Positions 43,213 through 54,348 of a stretch of 64,000 nt of DNA are shown here, piece by piece. Location of the stretch: positions 1,874,799-1,938,798 of the forward strand of contig NW_003101671.1 of assembly GCF_000003855.2 (NCBI RefSeq). Direction: 5' to 3'. The position numbers were made by a program, and so were the translations under genes. Origin of the DNA: Blastomyces gilchristii SLH14081. Lineage: Eukaryota; Ascomycota; Eurotiomycetes; Onygenales; Ajellomycetaceae. Under the pieces are notes generated by a model that was not told where the DNA came from, made no database searches, and was given only the letters and a program-made list of their open reading frames with translations. Every line of letters begins with the position of its first letter. The stretch's first letter is position 1.

Positions 43213-45006
43213 ATGTATTCACGTACTAGATACTTTACATATGCCTCCAAACATATAAATACAACGACGCGTCCCTTCTCCTCACAGCCTGGGCGGAGCC
43301 CTTTTCAAGTCACCCCTTCCCAAGGCCCTTTGATACCCCAAAATGAAATCGTGGACGAGGAGTCATGTCCAGGCTACAATGCTAAAGGCTTCTACCCCGC
43401 GAGGGTAGGAGAGGTCATTGCCAATCGCTATCAGATCCTCGTCAAGGTTGGCTGGGGAACTTCCTCCACCGTATGGTTTGCGCGTGATATGCGGGGGTAG
43501 TTTGTTACTCTTTTTCCATTTCATTTTATATTTTACACGCCGAGTAGTTTATCACTTCTCTCTCCAGTTCAAGTTCCTGATACTTTTTATGACAGACTGC
43601 AGTCGGAACCAGAGGAAGCCGTAGCATTGAAAATATCCAACGCCAGCAGTCAGGCGGATATAAATCGGCACCGTGAAATTGAGCAGCATATAGCAACAGC
43701 ACGTCGGTCTCATGACGGTCGTGAGATTCTACGAACGTTCTTGGAATGTTTTGAAACCACTGGACCCGAAGGGGGGAAACATCTCTGCATGGCGTACGAA
43801 CCCATGAGGGAGCCGTTCTGGTTGTTTCGGACGCGGTTCAGAGATAGGCTTATTCCGCTACCGCTCCTCAAGACATATATTCGCATCCTGCTTGTAGGAC
43901 TGGATTACCTTCACACGGAATGCAAGGTTGTGCATACGGGTGCGTGGGCGTGTATCATTCCCTCCCCCTTCCCCATGTCCTCCCGAACCCAAGAGCCAAA
44001 TCCTATAGGGGGGATGATGGAGATAGCATTTCGACAAACTAATATAATCGAGCCAAAACAAACTCATAGATCTAAAACTCGACAATATCATGCTCACATT
44101 CGAAGACCCGGAAATTCTTGGTGATATCCTAAGCTCTCACATCGAGGAGTCACCAATGAAATACAAAATATCCCCCAGCGACCCCAGCCGCCATGTCTAT
44201 CGCTGTCACAATGACTTCGGACCACTGAGGGGACTGAAGAGCATACCCCAGATCGCTGATTTCGGACTAGCAGCCCGACTCGTCCGCGACGATGATTACG
44301 GCTTCTACCCTATCCAGGCAGACCCTTATTGCGCGCCAGAGGTAATACTCGGCTGCGGCTGGAGGATGAGTGCTGATATATGGAATTTCGGGCTTCTTGT
44401 GCGTTGGGCCCCTATTGTTTTTCCGTTCGATAAATGTTTTTTTCCTTTTGTAACTCAAATGAGTTGAATTAACACCCTACTACATGTGTAGTTGTGGGAT
44501 ATCATCGAAGGCAAAGAACTCTTCCGCCAGATTGGCGACAGCGAAGACCGCTACGATGCCAGAGCGCATTTAGCCGAAATGATAGCTCTTCTTGGACCGC
44601 CTCCGCAAAATTTGATCGCAAGATATCATTCCATGCGAGATTCCAAATTGGCGGGACCTAGTGTAAAGGGGGCAGGCAGCGAACTCTGCAAGGACGCAGG
44701 GGAATTCTATGGTGGCCCGTTTTTTGGTAAAGATGGTATGTTTGAAAACAATTTCTGCTAAGATTTGGGAATACGAAGAATTGCGATCACGATCTAATGT
44801 ATATCACCGAACTTTTTGCAGGGAAATTTCTGTATGAAGGCTTGATCCCGGATCGAAGGCTCGTGGATTCCATCCCGACTCAATTGGTAGAGGAGGAGGA
44901 TAGGGAAAACTTCCTCTCTCTTGTGAAGATGATGCTTGCTTGGTTGCCTGAGGAGAGGAAGACGGCACGAGAGCTCGCGGAGCATCCTTTTCTTCAACTG
45001 GAATGA
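43213..45006 (+). CDS. SRPK-like serine/threonine protein kinase, 461 aa
   Basis: Exons: 43213-43496, 43596-43939, 44070-44398, 44492-44735 and 44822-45006; the frame is open across all junctions. The N-terminus has the family motif YNAKGFYPARVGEVIANRYQ, then the glycine loop VGWGTSSTVW, ATP-binding Lys107 in VALKI, catalytic loop VVHTDLKLDNIML (HTD instead of HRD, usual in SRPKs), DFG at 273-275 (QIADFGLAARL) and YCAPEVILG. The large spacer of true SRPKs is reduced to about 50 residues. The kinase should phosphorylate Ser/Arg-rich or similar substrates, but lineage-specific SRPK-like kinases are numerous in Onygenales and their targets are mostly unknown. The first 40 residues resemble a mitochondrial presequence (Arg/Ser/Thr-rich, no acids), which may be real or fortuitous. 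Confidence 0.88.
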
Positions 45007-45466
45007 ACATACTCCGTTCCATGTATTAATATATCAACTTCTACTCCGCACATTTTTGAGAGATAAGCAATTGCATACTCCCCTCTACATAATAATTGGG
45101 TCTGAACGAAAAACGTGTGGTAATGTTCCAAGGATCATCAGCTTGAAGGCGCCTGGGTAAGCAGATATCACGCGATCCCAGCCAGCACAGGTTTGTCCGT
45201 AATAATGTTCCTCATATGCTCATATGCTCATATGTTGATGTTGAGTGTTGATATCGAGCTTGTATGCAGTTCCGCCTTAGAGTAAAACCCATCAGTGCAA
45301 ACAAAGCAAACATTCTGCCTCGCGAAAAACTTCCTGCAGCAAATCCAGAAAAAAAAAATGATGAATTTCCGAACTATGTAAGAACCAAAGCTCAGCAAAA
45401 TACTACCTGCTATCTCCGTGCTTGCCATTCCCGCCCCGATTGCACGAGAAAAGGAAACTGGAAACC
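45007..45466. other. Intergenic, promoter of PUF6
   Basis: No gene seen. There is an in-frame upstream ATG-like codon at 45422, but ATG 45467 (ACCATGG) is the better start. Confidence 0.6.
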
Positions 45467-47616
45467 ATGGCGGGAATTAAACGGAGAGTCGATACAGCGG
45501 ACGATCGAGGCGGGAAACGGACAAAGGTTAAAGACGGAGGGAAAGTGAAAAAGGCGAAAGCGGTGGTGGAAAGCAAGCCAAAGCCCAAGAAGCCACAGAA
45601 AAAGCTTGGAAGTAGCGATGACGATGACGATGATGTCGATGAAGTGGAGGAGGAAGAAGGTTTTAATTCTGCTGAAGAGGATGTGGATATGGAGGACCAA
45701 TTGTCTGAAAAAGAGGAGGATACTACTCAGGAGCAGAAATCGAAGCTTCATTCCAAAAGTAAGCAAGTAGGCAAAAATTCGAAGCAGGCAAATGGAACTG
45801 GAGATGCTGCTCCACCTGTACAAAGTATGTTCTCACAAAATATGTCAATATTTTTACCTATTGTACGTCTAACCTAATCAATCTGCTATCGGCAGGTGGG
45901 ATATCCTCAAAAGAATCCCGCGCAAAGCAAAAAGCGCTTGCGCAGGAACGCAAAGCCGCAAAGCCAAATGCCGACCTCATCGCCCGCTCCAAGAAGCTTT
46001 GGGAGCGCCTGCGCCGCAAATCACACGTGCCCCTCGAAGAGCGGAAGAAACTTGTCGAGGAACTATTCTCCATCATCACAGGCCGAGTTAAGGAGTTCGT
46101 CTTCAAACACGACTCCGTCCGCGTCATTCAGACGGCGCTCAAATATGCCTCCCCACAGCAGCGCAAGGACATTGCGAAGGAGTTGAAGGGTGACTATCGC
46201 AGTCTGGCGGAGAGCAAGTATGCAAAATTCTTAATTGGGAAGTTGCTTGTGCATGGAGATTCAGAGATTAGGGATATGATTGTTCCCGAGTTTTATGGAA
46301 ATGTTAAGCGGCTCATGCGACATCCGGAGGCGTCGTGGATTGTAGATGATATCTACAGGACTGTTGCGACTGCTGCGCAGAGGGATATGTTACTCCGTGA
46401 GTGGTATGAGGCTGAGTTTGCGGTGTTCAGGAGTGCGAATTTGGCGGCCGAGACAGCGGATTTGAGTGAGATTCTTGCAAAGAATCCGGAAAAGAGAGGG
46501 CCTATTATGAGATATCTTCATGATTTTATCAACCATCTCGTTCAGAAGAAATTTACTGGGTTCACGATGTTGCATGATGCCATGCTTCAGTATTTCTTGA
46601 ATACCACACCTGGCAGCGAGGAGGCAACGGAGCTTATCGAGCTCATCAAGGGTGACGAAGCAGGTGACCTTGCTAAGAATTTGGCATTTACGAAGTCAGG
46701 TTCCAGATTAGTATCTCTCTGCTTCGCATATTCGAACGCCAAGGACAGAAAACTGCTGTTAAGAATGTACAGAGACACGATAAAAATGATGGCCGGCGAC
46801 GTGCACGGACAAGTTGTCCTCCTTACAGCCTACGAGGTCATCGATGACACAAAACTCTCATCCAAGTCGATATTCCCAGAGCTCCTCAACCAGGCATCCA
46901 CCGCAGAAGCCCGCCATGAAGAACTACTCCTGCAAGTTGCAGACCTCACCGCGCGGATTCCCATCCTCTATCCCTTCGCAGAAGACACCACGCGCTGGCT
47001 CGTCACAGACTCAGATCATAAAAAAATCCTCAATGAAGTCTTCGCAATCCGATCCCAGACGTCCAAAAAGGACCCAAACACACGTCGCCAAGAACTAATC
47101 AAAGCCGCCTCACCCACCCTGCTTGAATTCATCGCCGCAAGTGCAGACTCCCTTGTCGAATCCAGCTTCGGCTGCCAATTCATCACAGAAGTCCTCTTCA
47201 GCGCAGACGGCGACAGGACCGCCGCTCTAGCCGCCATCGCAGCCACTCCCACGTCTAAACCCGAAGCGCTGGAGGCTCCCGCTGCGGGGCGGATGCTCAA
47301 GGCGCTCGTACAGGGCGGGCGCTTTAATAGCAAGACCAAAAGTGTAGAGAAGGTGCAGCCACCACTTAACTTCCACGGGCTGTTCTATGAGCAGATTGCT
47401 GGCGATGTGATGGCGTGGGTTACTGGGGCGAATCCGTTTGTGGTTCTAGCTCTCGTGGAGGCGGAGGATTTTGAGAAGAGAGAGGAGCTAGTGAAGACGT
47501 TGAAAAAGCAGAAGAAGGTGCTTGGTGAGCTTGCGGCGAAGGAGCCGGTTAAGAAGGGAGAGAAGCGGGGGCCCGTTAGTAGTGGCGCGAAATTGTTGTT
47601 GGAAAAGATTGGGTAG
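45467..47616 (+). CDS. PUF6: PUF6, pumilio-homology ribosome biogenesis factor, 692 aa
   Basis: Exons: 45467-45824 and 45896-47616. The N-terminal third is charged, with Lys-rich nuclear-localisation-like stretches and an acidic run (GSSDDDDDDVDEVEEEEGFN). Puf repeats follow, for example RVKEFVFKHDSVRVIQTALK, YASPQQRKDIAKELKGDYRS and LAESKYAKFLIGKLLVHGDS, then a C-terminal CPL-type domain. Puf6 is a nucleolar protein needed for 60S subunit assembly, and in yeast it also represses ASH1 mRNA. Length is as expected. Confidence 0.93.
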
Positions 47617-48963
47617 CATTTGCGACGCGATTTTCTATTTTGTTTTTATTTTCGTTTATTTACGCCAGTTTGCAAATCAATTAGACGGGAATATAAATAT
47701 ATTTTATAATTTGCAGAAGGGTGTTTGATCCATCCTTCATCTCACCCCGTTTCCATCTACACGACGATACATATCCCTTCAGAGCCACTTATTGATCCCC
47801 AGGCCAGGCCTAGCTATCAGATTCACCCAAGTGCCGCACAAAATTTCCATCCAGCCTGATCTGAGAAGACATGTTCGGATCCATTAGCACTCAAGCGCGG
47901 GAATTTATTTTTCCTTTCTCTTCGGTATTACTCTAATATCTCCTGTGCACCGCGCATCTTTGTCACATCAGTCTCAAACCGCCAATGTTACTCGTCGTCG
48001 CGGTGGTAGTCACCCCACATATTATCCCCGCCTGGGAGGCTTCTTTATATATCGGAGGCTTGAAATGCTCCGGTGTGATAGCTCCGAACCGGGGCTCTCT
48101 ATCATATAGAGTGCTGGGCTGACGAAAGAGAATGATTTCTGACAATAAAACCGTAGAGCTAGGTAGTGTTGCATTGGTATTGGCCAGTTCATTGGGCGGA
48201 TAATTGGTTGGATGGATGTTTTTGGCGTCAGGGGCCATTGTCGCAATAAACACATTCCAAAGTGTAAATCTAGATAGAAACAGAACAGGGACAACATCTA
48301 GGACCCAGGATCTCATACCTGGGACACTTCCACACTCGCATTCATAAATATATCAGTATTCTGCACGTATCTCTATCTCTTCATGTCATAATTCTGCTGC
48401 TGATCTTCGACGAGGCTCAACTCTAAATCACCCCAATCCATTTTTGGCCAAACCCATACAAATATCCACATCCGATGTTTTGACCTCAGTCTCAGGCCAT
48501 CAACATCATCTCTTTTCTTTCATACTCTAGTCTTTGGTCTCTAGTCCTGGGCTCGTCTCCGCTACTATGCCAATACATTGTTCTGTGTTCTTTGACGCCA
48601 ATTGAGTTACTCTGACATCCTGCTCCTGGCCGTCTCCCCACTAACCTACAGCGCTTAATTTCCCTATCCCAGTCCAAACGAACAACTCCCCGTTTCTTGT
48701 GCGCATGATTCTGATGCATTCCACGACGTACTGGAGTAACTAGAGGCCCCTATAGTGACACACAGCAGCAGCAGCAGCAGCAGCAGCGGCAGCAGGTGGG
48801 GGCAGGGAAAACAAAGTGCTGGGCCTGCAGCACCCAGGATTGACATTCTGCAAGACAGGACCGAACAAAGGAAATAATACACCCTCGACCGGGTTGCTGC
48901 AGGTCCCCCAATCCTTGCGCCCCTTATCCCACGCCGTCAAATTAGTTAATAATCACGTCTAAC
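47617..48963. other. 1.35-kb intergenic region with (CAG)n tract
   Basis: 48764-48797 is a CAG trinucleotide repeat with one CGG interruption. A short minus-strand frame at 47963-48316 has no recognisable domain. This is probably the promoter and leader of the following gene. Confidence 0.6.
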
Positions 48964-51900
48964 ATGTCTCGTTCCACATTTGCTACGTTTACCTCCTTTG
49001 AGAGCCAACGGAGTTCTCCTCCAAACGTTGGTGCTCAGAGTAACCAGCAGGCGCAGGAGCAGCAGCAAAAACACCGTCCTAGCCACCTTATATCACCCAC
49101 CGTTTATAGTAATAATAATTCTAATACCTCCGCTTCCTTCCCCTCTCCCACCCTGACGAACCCTGATATGATCCTCCCCTACGACATCGAGCGGGAAAGC
49201 TCTACCCCGTCGCCCCCTTTTCGGCCACTGCAGCTCCCGTCGCCTGACCACTCCGGGTACCGTCACGCTTCTTTGCAGGAAAATGGAATGCATGTTTCTT
49301 CTGCAGGGATTGGTGTAGCGCTTTCTGCCGCGAACGGCGCACCCAACAATTATCAACAGCGGAACCCTCCTCCGCGAAATAATTGGGTGTTTGCCGGACA
49401 TGAGGTTCGCCCGCCGTTGTCGGATATTGGAGAGGAGGATTCTCCCACGCGCTCCAGATGGGATGAAGACGACGAAAATATGGACGTAAACAATATGTCT
49501 TTGGGTAGTCCGCCGGTTTTGGAGCCTCGATGGCGCAACGACGACGACAACAAGGTGCGCGGGAATGCCGTTGATGGTTATGCCGATGGCTATGATGATG
49601 ACTGTAGTGCGTCCAGTTCAACAATTAGTGCGCCAAGTGAGATTCTAGACAAATGGGAAGAGTTTCGCACAGATAATGGGAATGGGAATACTCCCAGCGG
49701 GACACACCCAGAAAACGTGACCCATGAACCCAACCAGCGTTGCAACCAAGAGAGCGACAGCTTTTCACAGGATATTGCGGGGGTCGAGTCAGTAAGGGCT
49801 ATCAGGGAAGAGGGGGAAATAGATGGAGGATTGGATGAGGAAATTGATGATGAAATACCGTCTGCTATGTTGAGCAAGGAAGCGGAAAGGATCCTTGAAA
49901 ATGCGAAGAAGAGATTGACGGTTTGTCTCTCCCTTGCCCTCCCTTAGAAGGGTTCCTTTTTGGATTCGATTGATATTGGAAAAGAAGAAAGAGAAGAAAA
50001 ATACTGACAGGTTACGGATTTTATCCAGCACATGGAGGGTAATCTTAGTCGGGCCCGTAGTTCTTTCCGAATGAGTCCATCGCCTTCTCTCCTGATGGGC
50101 ACATTACCCCTCCACCATCGTCAGTCTACAGGTAACATGGGCAGAGCACATTCGATCACGGAGAGACGGGCTCAGACAAGCCTTGCTGGAGCACTGATGC
50201 GCCAAAGGATTTCTCAAGATTTGAATGCAAGCAGCTCACATTCGAGGGGTTTGAGCGATGTATCAGCCCAATCAGCACAAAATAATTTGGCTTATAGAGA
50301 TAATATGCGGCTTCCATTCCGCTCTTTCAGCGCACTTGGGTCAACTAATGCATCAGGTTTTGGAGCAAGTGACATCTCTCATAGCCATGATCGCTTCGAG
50401 CCTAGAGCTACGTACAAATCGCCAGTGTCTACATTCAACTATATACCTGAAAATCCATCCGAGTGTATTGGTAACAAGGTTTCACAATCTGATTCTCCAC
50501 ATTCGAAACCGGACTTACTTTCTGCACAAGAGGATAATAGTTCTGAAAATAACCCCCCTGGCAGTGTGAACGGCGTCCCGAAAATTTCATCGGTGGAGGA
50601 ATTTAATGCGACGTATCCAGCCAGTATTCCCTCCCGTTCCCAGTCGCAACTCCAAGTTCGTGGCCTTCAAGACCAGATGCAGGATCTTAAAAGCAAGATC
50701 TCGACCCTCAAGGTGCAGGCACAGGAAGATAACCTACGACGACGAAGTCTTCAAAGCCTTCGCACTCCAAGCCCGTTCACAGCAGCGGAGCAGTGGTACA
50801 CATCTGCCGGCGAATATGTCGGGGCGCGGGGTAAAGGTGCGGATGCATTCCGGAACGAGCAAAATAACGAGAGAAACGTAGGCGGAACTGTAGACCAACC
50901 ACACCAGACTCTTGTCACCGCTGATCCGCCTCCTGCTCCAGAGGTGGTAGAAGAACAGAAACAACAGGCCACCTCGGACAGGGATCGTCCAGACGACCAG
51001 AAATCGGTAGTAGCCAGCCTTTACGAGGACGCAGACGAGGAGTTTGACCATGGTGATTCAGATGATATTGACCGAGCTGCTCTCGCCGAGATCCTAAATG
51101 AACCTCTCGACAGCCCCGTATCGTCTGATGAGGGCATATATGAAGACTTTCCGCCTATGCATACGGTTACCGAAACTACACGGCATGAGGATCGTGAGGA
51201 CGCGTTTGACTATGAGCATTTCTTCTTACACAGTGCACTGGGGAATTACTCTAGAGAAAAGGCCTACCAACGGCGTCAAAGCTATAGCTCTACTGGATCC
51301 GTGGAGACCACAAGACCAGGGAGCCAGGCAACAGTTTACTTGGACACATCGCCACGAGGAAGGCAGGGTCATGCGCGAAACAACAGCGCTGATACAATAT
51401 CCACGATAGCTTCCTTTGAGACGGCGACTGAGGGTGCGGATTATGATGATTACGATGTGGATAGCGGCGATGAAATCGAAAAGGCACTGTATGGGACCAT
51501 GAATGGCAATGGAACAAAGTATTCTCATAGCGGTATGTACCTCTCCATCCACCCCTTCTATATTCTATAACTCAGACCAATTTTCACCAATTTTCATAAT
51601 ACAATTACTGACAAAGGTTTGAAAGACCTTCGATTCCGCCAACATTACCAAGACCCCCAACCCGCCAGCCGACACCAGACTCGCCAAACCATTATCTCCA
51701 CCAACATCTCCGTCTCCCCAACCCCTCTCTCGACAGCATCCACGCCCCGCGCATCAGGCAAAAAAGCCAGCTACAATAACACAAAAGGCAACAACTATCG
51801 CCGCAGCCACAGCCGCAAGCATTCCAACGACGCTTCTACTTCACTCCACGAAGCAGTTGCACACTTGCGCTCACCAACCGTCATGATATCCTCCCTAATA

Positions 51901-52152
51901 TCTTCCACCGCGACTCAGTTGTATAAGTCTGAGTCGCAAGACAAGCCACTAATAGTCGACGCGCAGCTGAGCGCGGACGACACCAAGCTGATGGAAGGCC
52001 TTCTTCAGAGCTTGGGGAAAGTGGCGTTACAGCTGCAGTTGTCGACTAATAACGGTGATAAACGGTCCAGCGCGGATGAGAGGTCTTCCATTCTGTTCCG
52101 GCGGAGGTTGGATGCAGCGAGGAGAGTGTTGGAGGGACAGTTGGATGTTTAA
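48964..52152 (+). CDS. Large low-complexity fungal protein with short coiled coil, 998 aa, unknown function
   Basis: Exons: 48964-49920, 50029-51532 and 51617-52152. The frame is kept and a TTG (Leu) codon opens the third exon after the junction codon. An alternative in-frame acceptor for exon 2 at 50010 would add six residues. Most of the chain is Ser/Asn/Asp/Gln-rich and probably disordered. Conserved-looking blocks are AMLSKEAERILENAKKRLTH and MEGNLSRARSSFR across the first junction, a predicted coiled coil (VRGLQDQMQDLKSKISTLKV), QEDNLRRRSLQSLRTPSPFT, and the C-terminal helix RSSILFRRRLDAARRVLEGQ. I do not recognise a named family. Filamentous ascomycetes carry similar uncharacterised proteins. 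Cytoskeletal or septal roles would be guesses. Confidence 0.75.
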
Positions 52153-53067
52153 TTGATCATATGTCAATAGTTTGATTCTTTTTCTTTTTTCTCTTTTTTT
52201 TTTCTCCCTTTTCAATTTACCCCTCTCTTTTCTACTTGTTTAACTGCTTTTCCTCGTTATTCTGGATATCCCCTTTTGTCTTTGTAATCAAATGTCTACT
52301 TTTCTCCCTTTCAGTTCCACCATTTCATTTTCATCTCATTTTCATTTCATTTTCATTTTTCGTCGTGTTTTCCGTCTCCTGAGATACCTCTTAATATTCC
52401 TGCTATTTTATAGTTAATTTTTCCCCCGTTTTTCCCTGTGTCAATGCTTTCCAATATTTCTGTTGTTCCCTACTCTCGCTGGGTTTTCTAACATCGAATC
52501 CCCTACTCCCCTACGTTCACTTGCTTGTTTCGTTCTCCTTCTGACAATTCACCCTCTAAAAACCAACCCCTCATGAATCCCACGATACCCACGCCCGCCT
52601 GTCCCTTATCAACCTCTCAGATCCTCCAAGCCTCACTATTCCCTTCCTCTCCGGTCATTCTTTCCCTTTTATTTTTTATTGTGCCTCTATTACACCATTC
52701 TCTCATCCCGCCATGTGTTGTTATACTCGTAGATTCGGGTGGTAGACACGTTTTGTTGACATATTTGTTATAGAACATATAAAGCCATATAGACTTCTTG
52801 TTATTTCCATTTCTTTTTATCCATTTTTCTCATGTTGATTTACTATGCATACGTATCTTACTTAACACTTACCGATTCCAGTGTGTGTAAGTATTTGAGA
52901 AAATACATGTAGATAGGAGACCAACCAAAATAGATGGAGGAGAGCGCTCCTTTGCAAAGCACCCTGGGCTTCATAAGAGAATTATTGAAAAAGTGGGGGA
53001 AAATATGAAATTAAAAAAAAAAAAGGCAAAAAGGGAAATAAGAAAGGGGAAAGAAAAAATATGCATA
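52153..53067. other. Intergenic, T/C-rich 3' flank, no gene recognised
   Basis: A long pyrimidine-rich stretch on the plus strand (52170-52700) follows the stop codon. The frame at 52525-52773 is a by-product of that composition. Confidence 0.6.
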
Positions 53068-53159
53068 TGACCAGGCCGCGATTCGAACGCGGGAATCTCT
53101 CGAAATCAGGGATTTAAGCGAACCTAAACCTGACGCCATAACCACTCGGCCACCTGGCC
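53068..53159 (-). tRNA. tRNA-Leu(UAG) with a short intron
   Basis: Minus strand, 92 nt including the discriminator A. Acceptor GGCCAGG pairs with CCTGGTC (one G-U). A-box region TGGCCGAGTGG. Anticodon stem TCAGG/CCTGA encloses TTTAGG, an intron of about 11 nt and one base; the anticodon TAG follows T33, and the intron lies after position 37 as is usual. A type II variable arm (TTTCGAGAGATTC) and the T arm CCGCG-TTCGAAT-CGCGG with B box complete it. Yeast tRNA-Leu(UAG) has the same GTCAG(A/G)TTTAGG plus intron arrangement. No CCA is encoded. Confidence 0.9.
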
Positions 53160-54348
53160 TATGTTGGTGATGGGGCTTTCGCGGGCTTGGCACTGTTGAA
53201 TCGCCAGAATTCTCATTGAGATTGACCCATTTAATACGGATGAAAAAATATAAAAAGTTAATGTGTACACCCATGACATGTGGGTTGTATATAGATTACA
53301 GTTACAGAGATATTTTCTTGGTTATAGGATAACTAACAGGCTACGTTGTTATTTTGTCCTAGGGGAGAATGGTGAGGGAAGGAGCGTATGCAAGGAAGAA
53401 AAAAAAAAAAAAAAAGGACGACGACTCAACTTTATATATCACACGCCTAGCAAGGGGCCCTGTACCAATAAGCTCGGAAGTGTCCAATAGGAAGCAAGAA
53501 AAACGGAGAAAGAACATATCTCATCTCAATCATTTCCATATTCAAGCCAGCAATTCCAATGAAAGGGGGACAAATTATATAAAGGAAGAAAACAAGATAC
53601 AGGATCCCTCCGTTCCATTAAACCGTAACCAACACATGCACATTTGCCCATAGCAAAAAAAAGGAGGTGGCCGCCCTAATCAAAATTTTGCCCTTGATTT
53701 TGTGTAAAGAGGGAGGGGAAAAGATTAAAAAGATAAAAGATAATAACGCGCTGAACATTTCAGCAAAGCAGCGCGCTTGACTGCAAAGACAAAGAAGAGA
53801 AAGGCAAGAGAAATATTGATTATCCAACGCCCAGAAAAATAAAAGAGAGATTCGATGGGTAAGTAAAATATGAACACGCACCAACGGGCTAGAACGTATA
53901 TATGTAAAACACAGACCAAAACGCCAGATATGTACCATAAAGCTGTGGACCCTTTCCCCCCAAGGAAAAAGGACGTATGTCCCCTCCCATCCCATATATA
54001 TCCCAAATTTTCCGTTTCCCACCATTTTACCGTTTCCGCCATTTTCCAGGACCCTTTCCCATGTATATAAATCGCATCAAACAATCAATAGCGTGGATAT
54101 AGAAGCAGAGCGAAGGAAATGGATCGGGAAAAAAAGATGGTGAAATAAGAGAGAAAATATATAGAGGGTGAACAAAGAGCACGAAAAGGGAAGAAAGCGG
54201 TATTATAAAATATAGCATACCGCTCGTAAACACATGAAGCTCATAGGCAGTGTACAAAATCCCCGTTTAAATAATATTAAAATAAACACAGGGAATTGGA
54301 TGCAAAAAGAGGGGGAAAAGGGGAGGAGAATAAAACGGAAGGAAAGTA
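53160..54348. other. Intergenic, A-rich, no gene recognised
   Basis: Contains an A run (53401-53415). Part of it is the 3' flank of the minus-strand regulator gene. No domain in any frame. Confidence 0.6.

Noticed and set aside
47963..48316. 117-codon minus-strand frame between PUF6 and the large low-complexity gene
   Set aside because: No recognisable domain, no splice partners, and it lies in a normal-looking promoter region.
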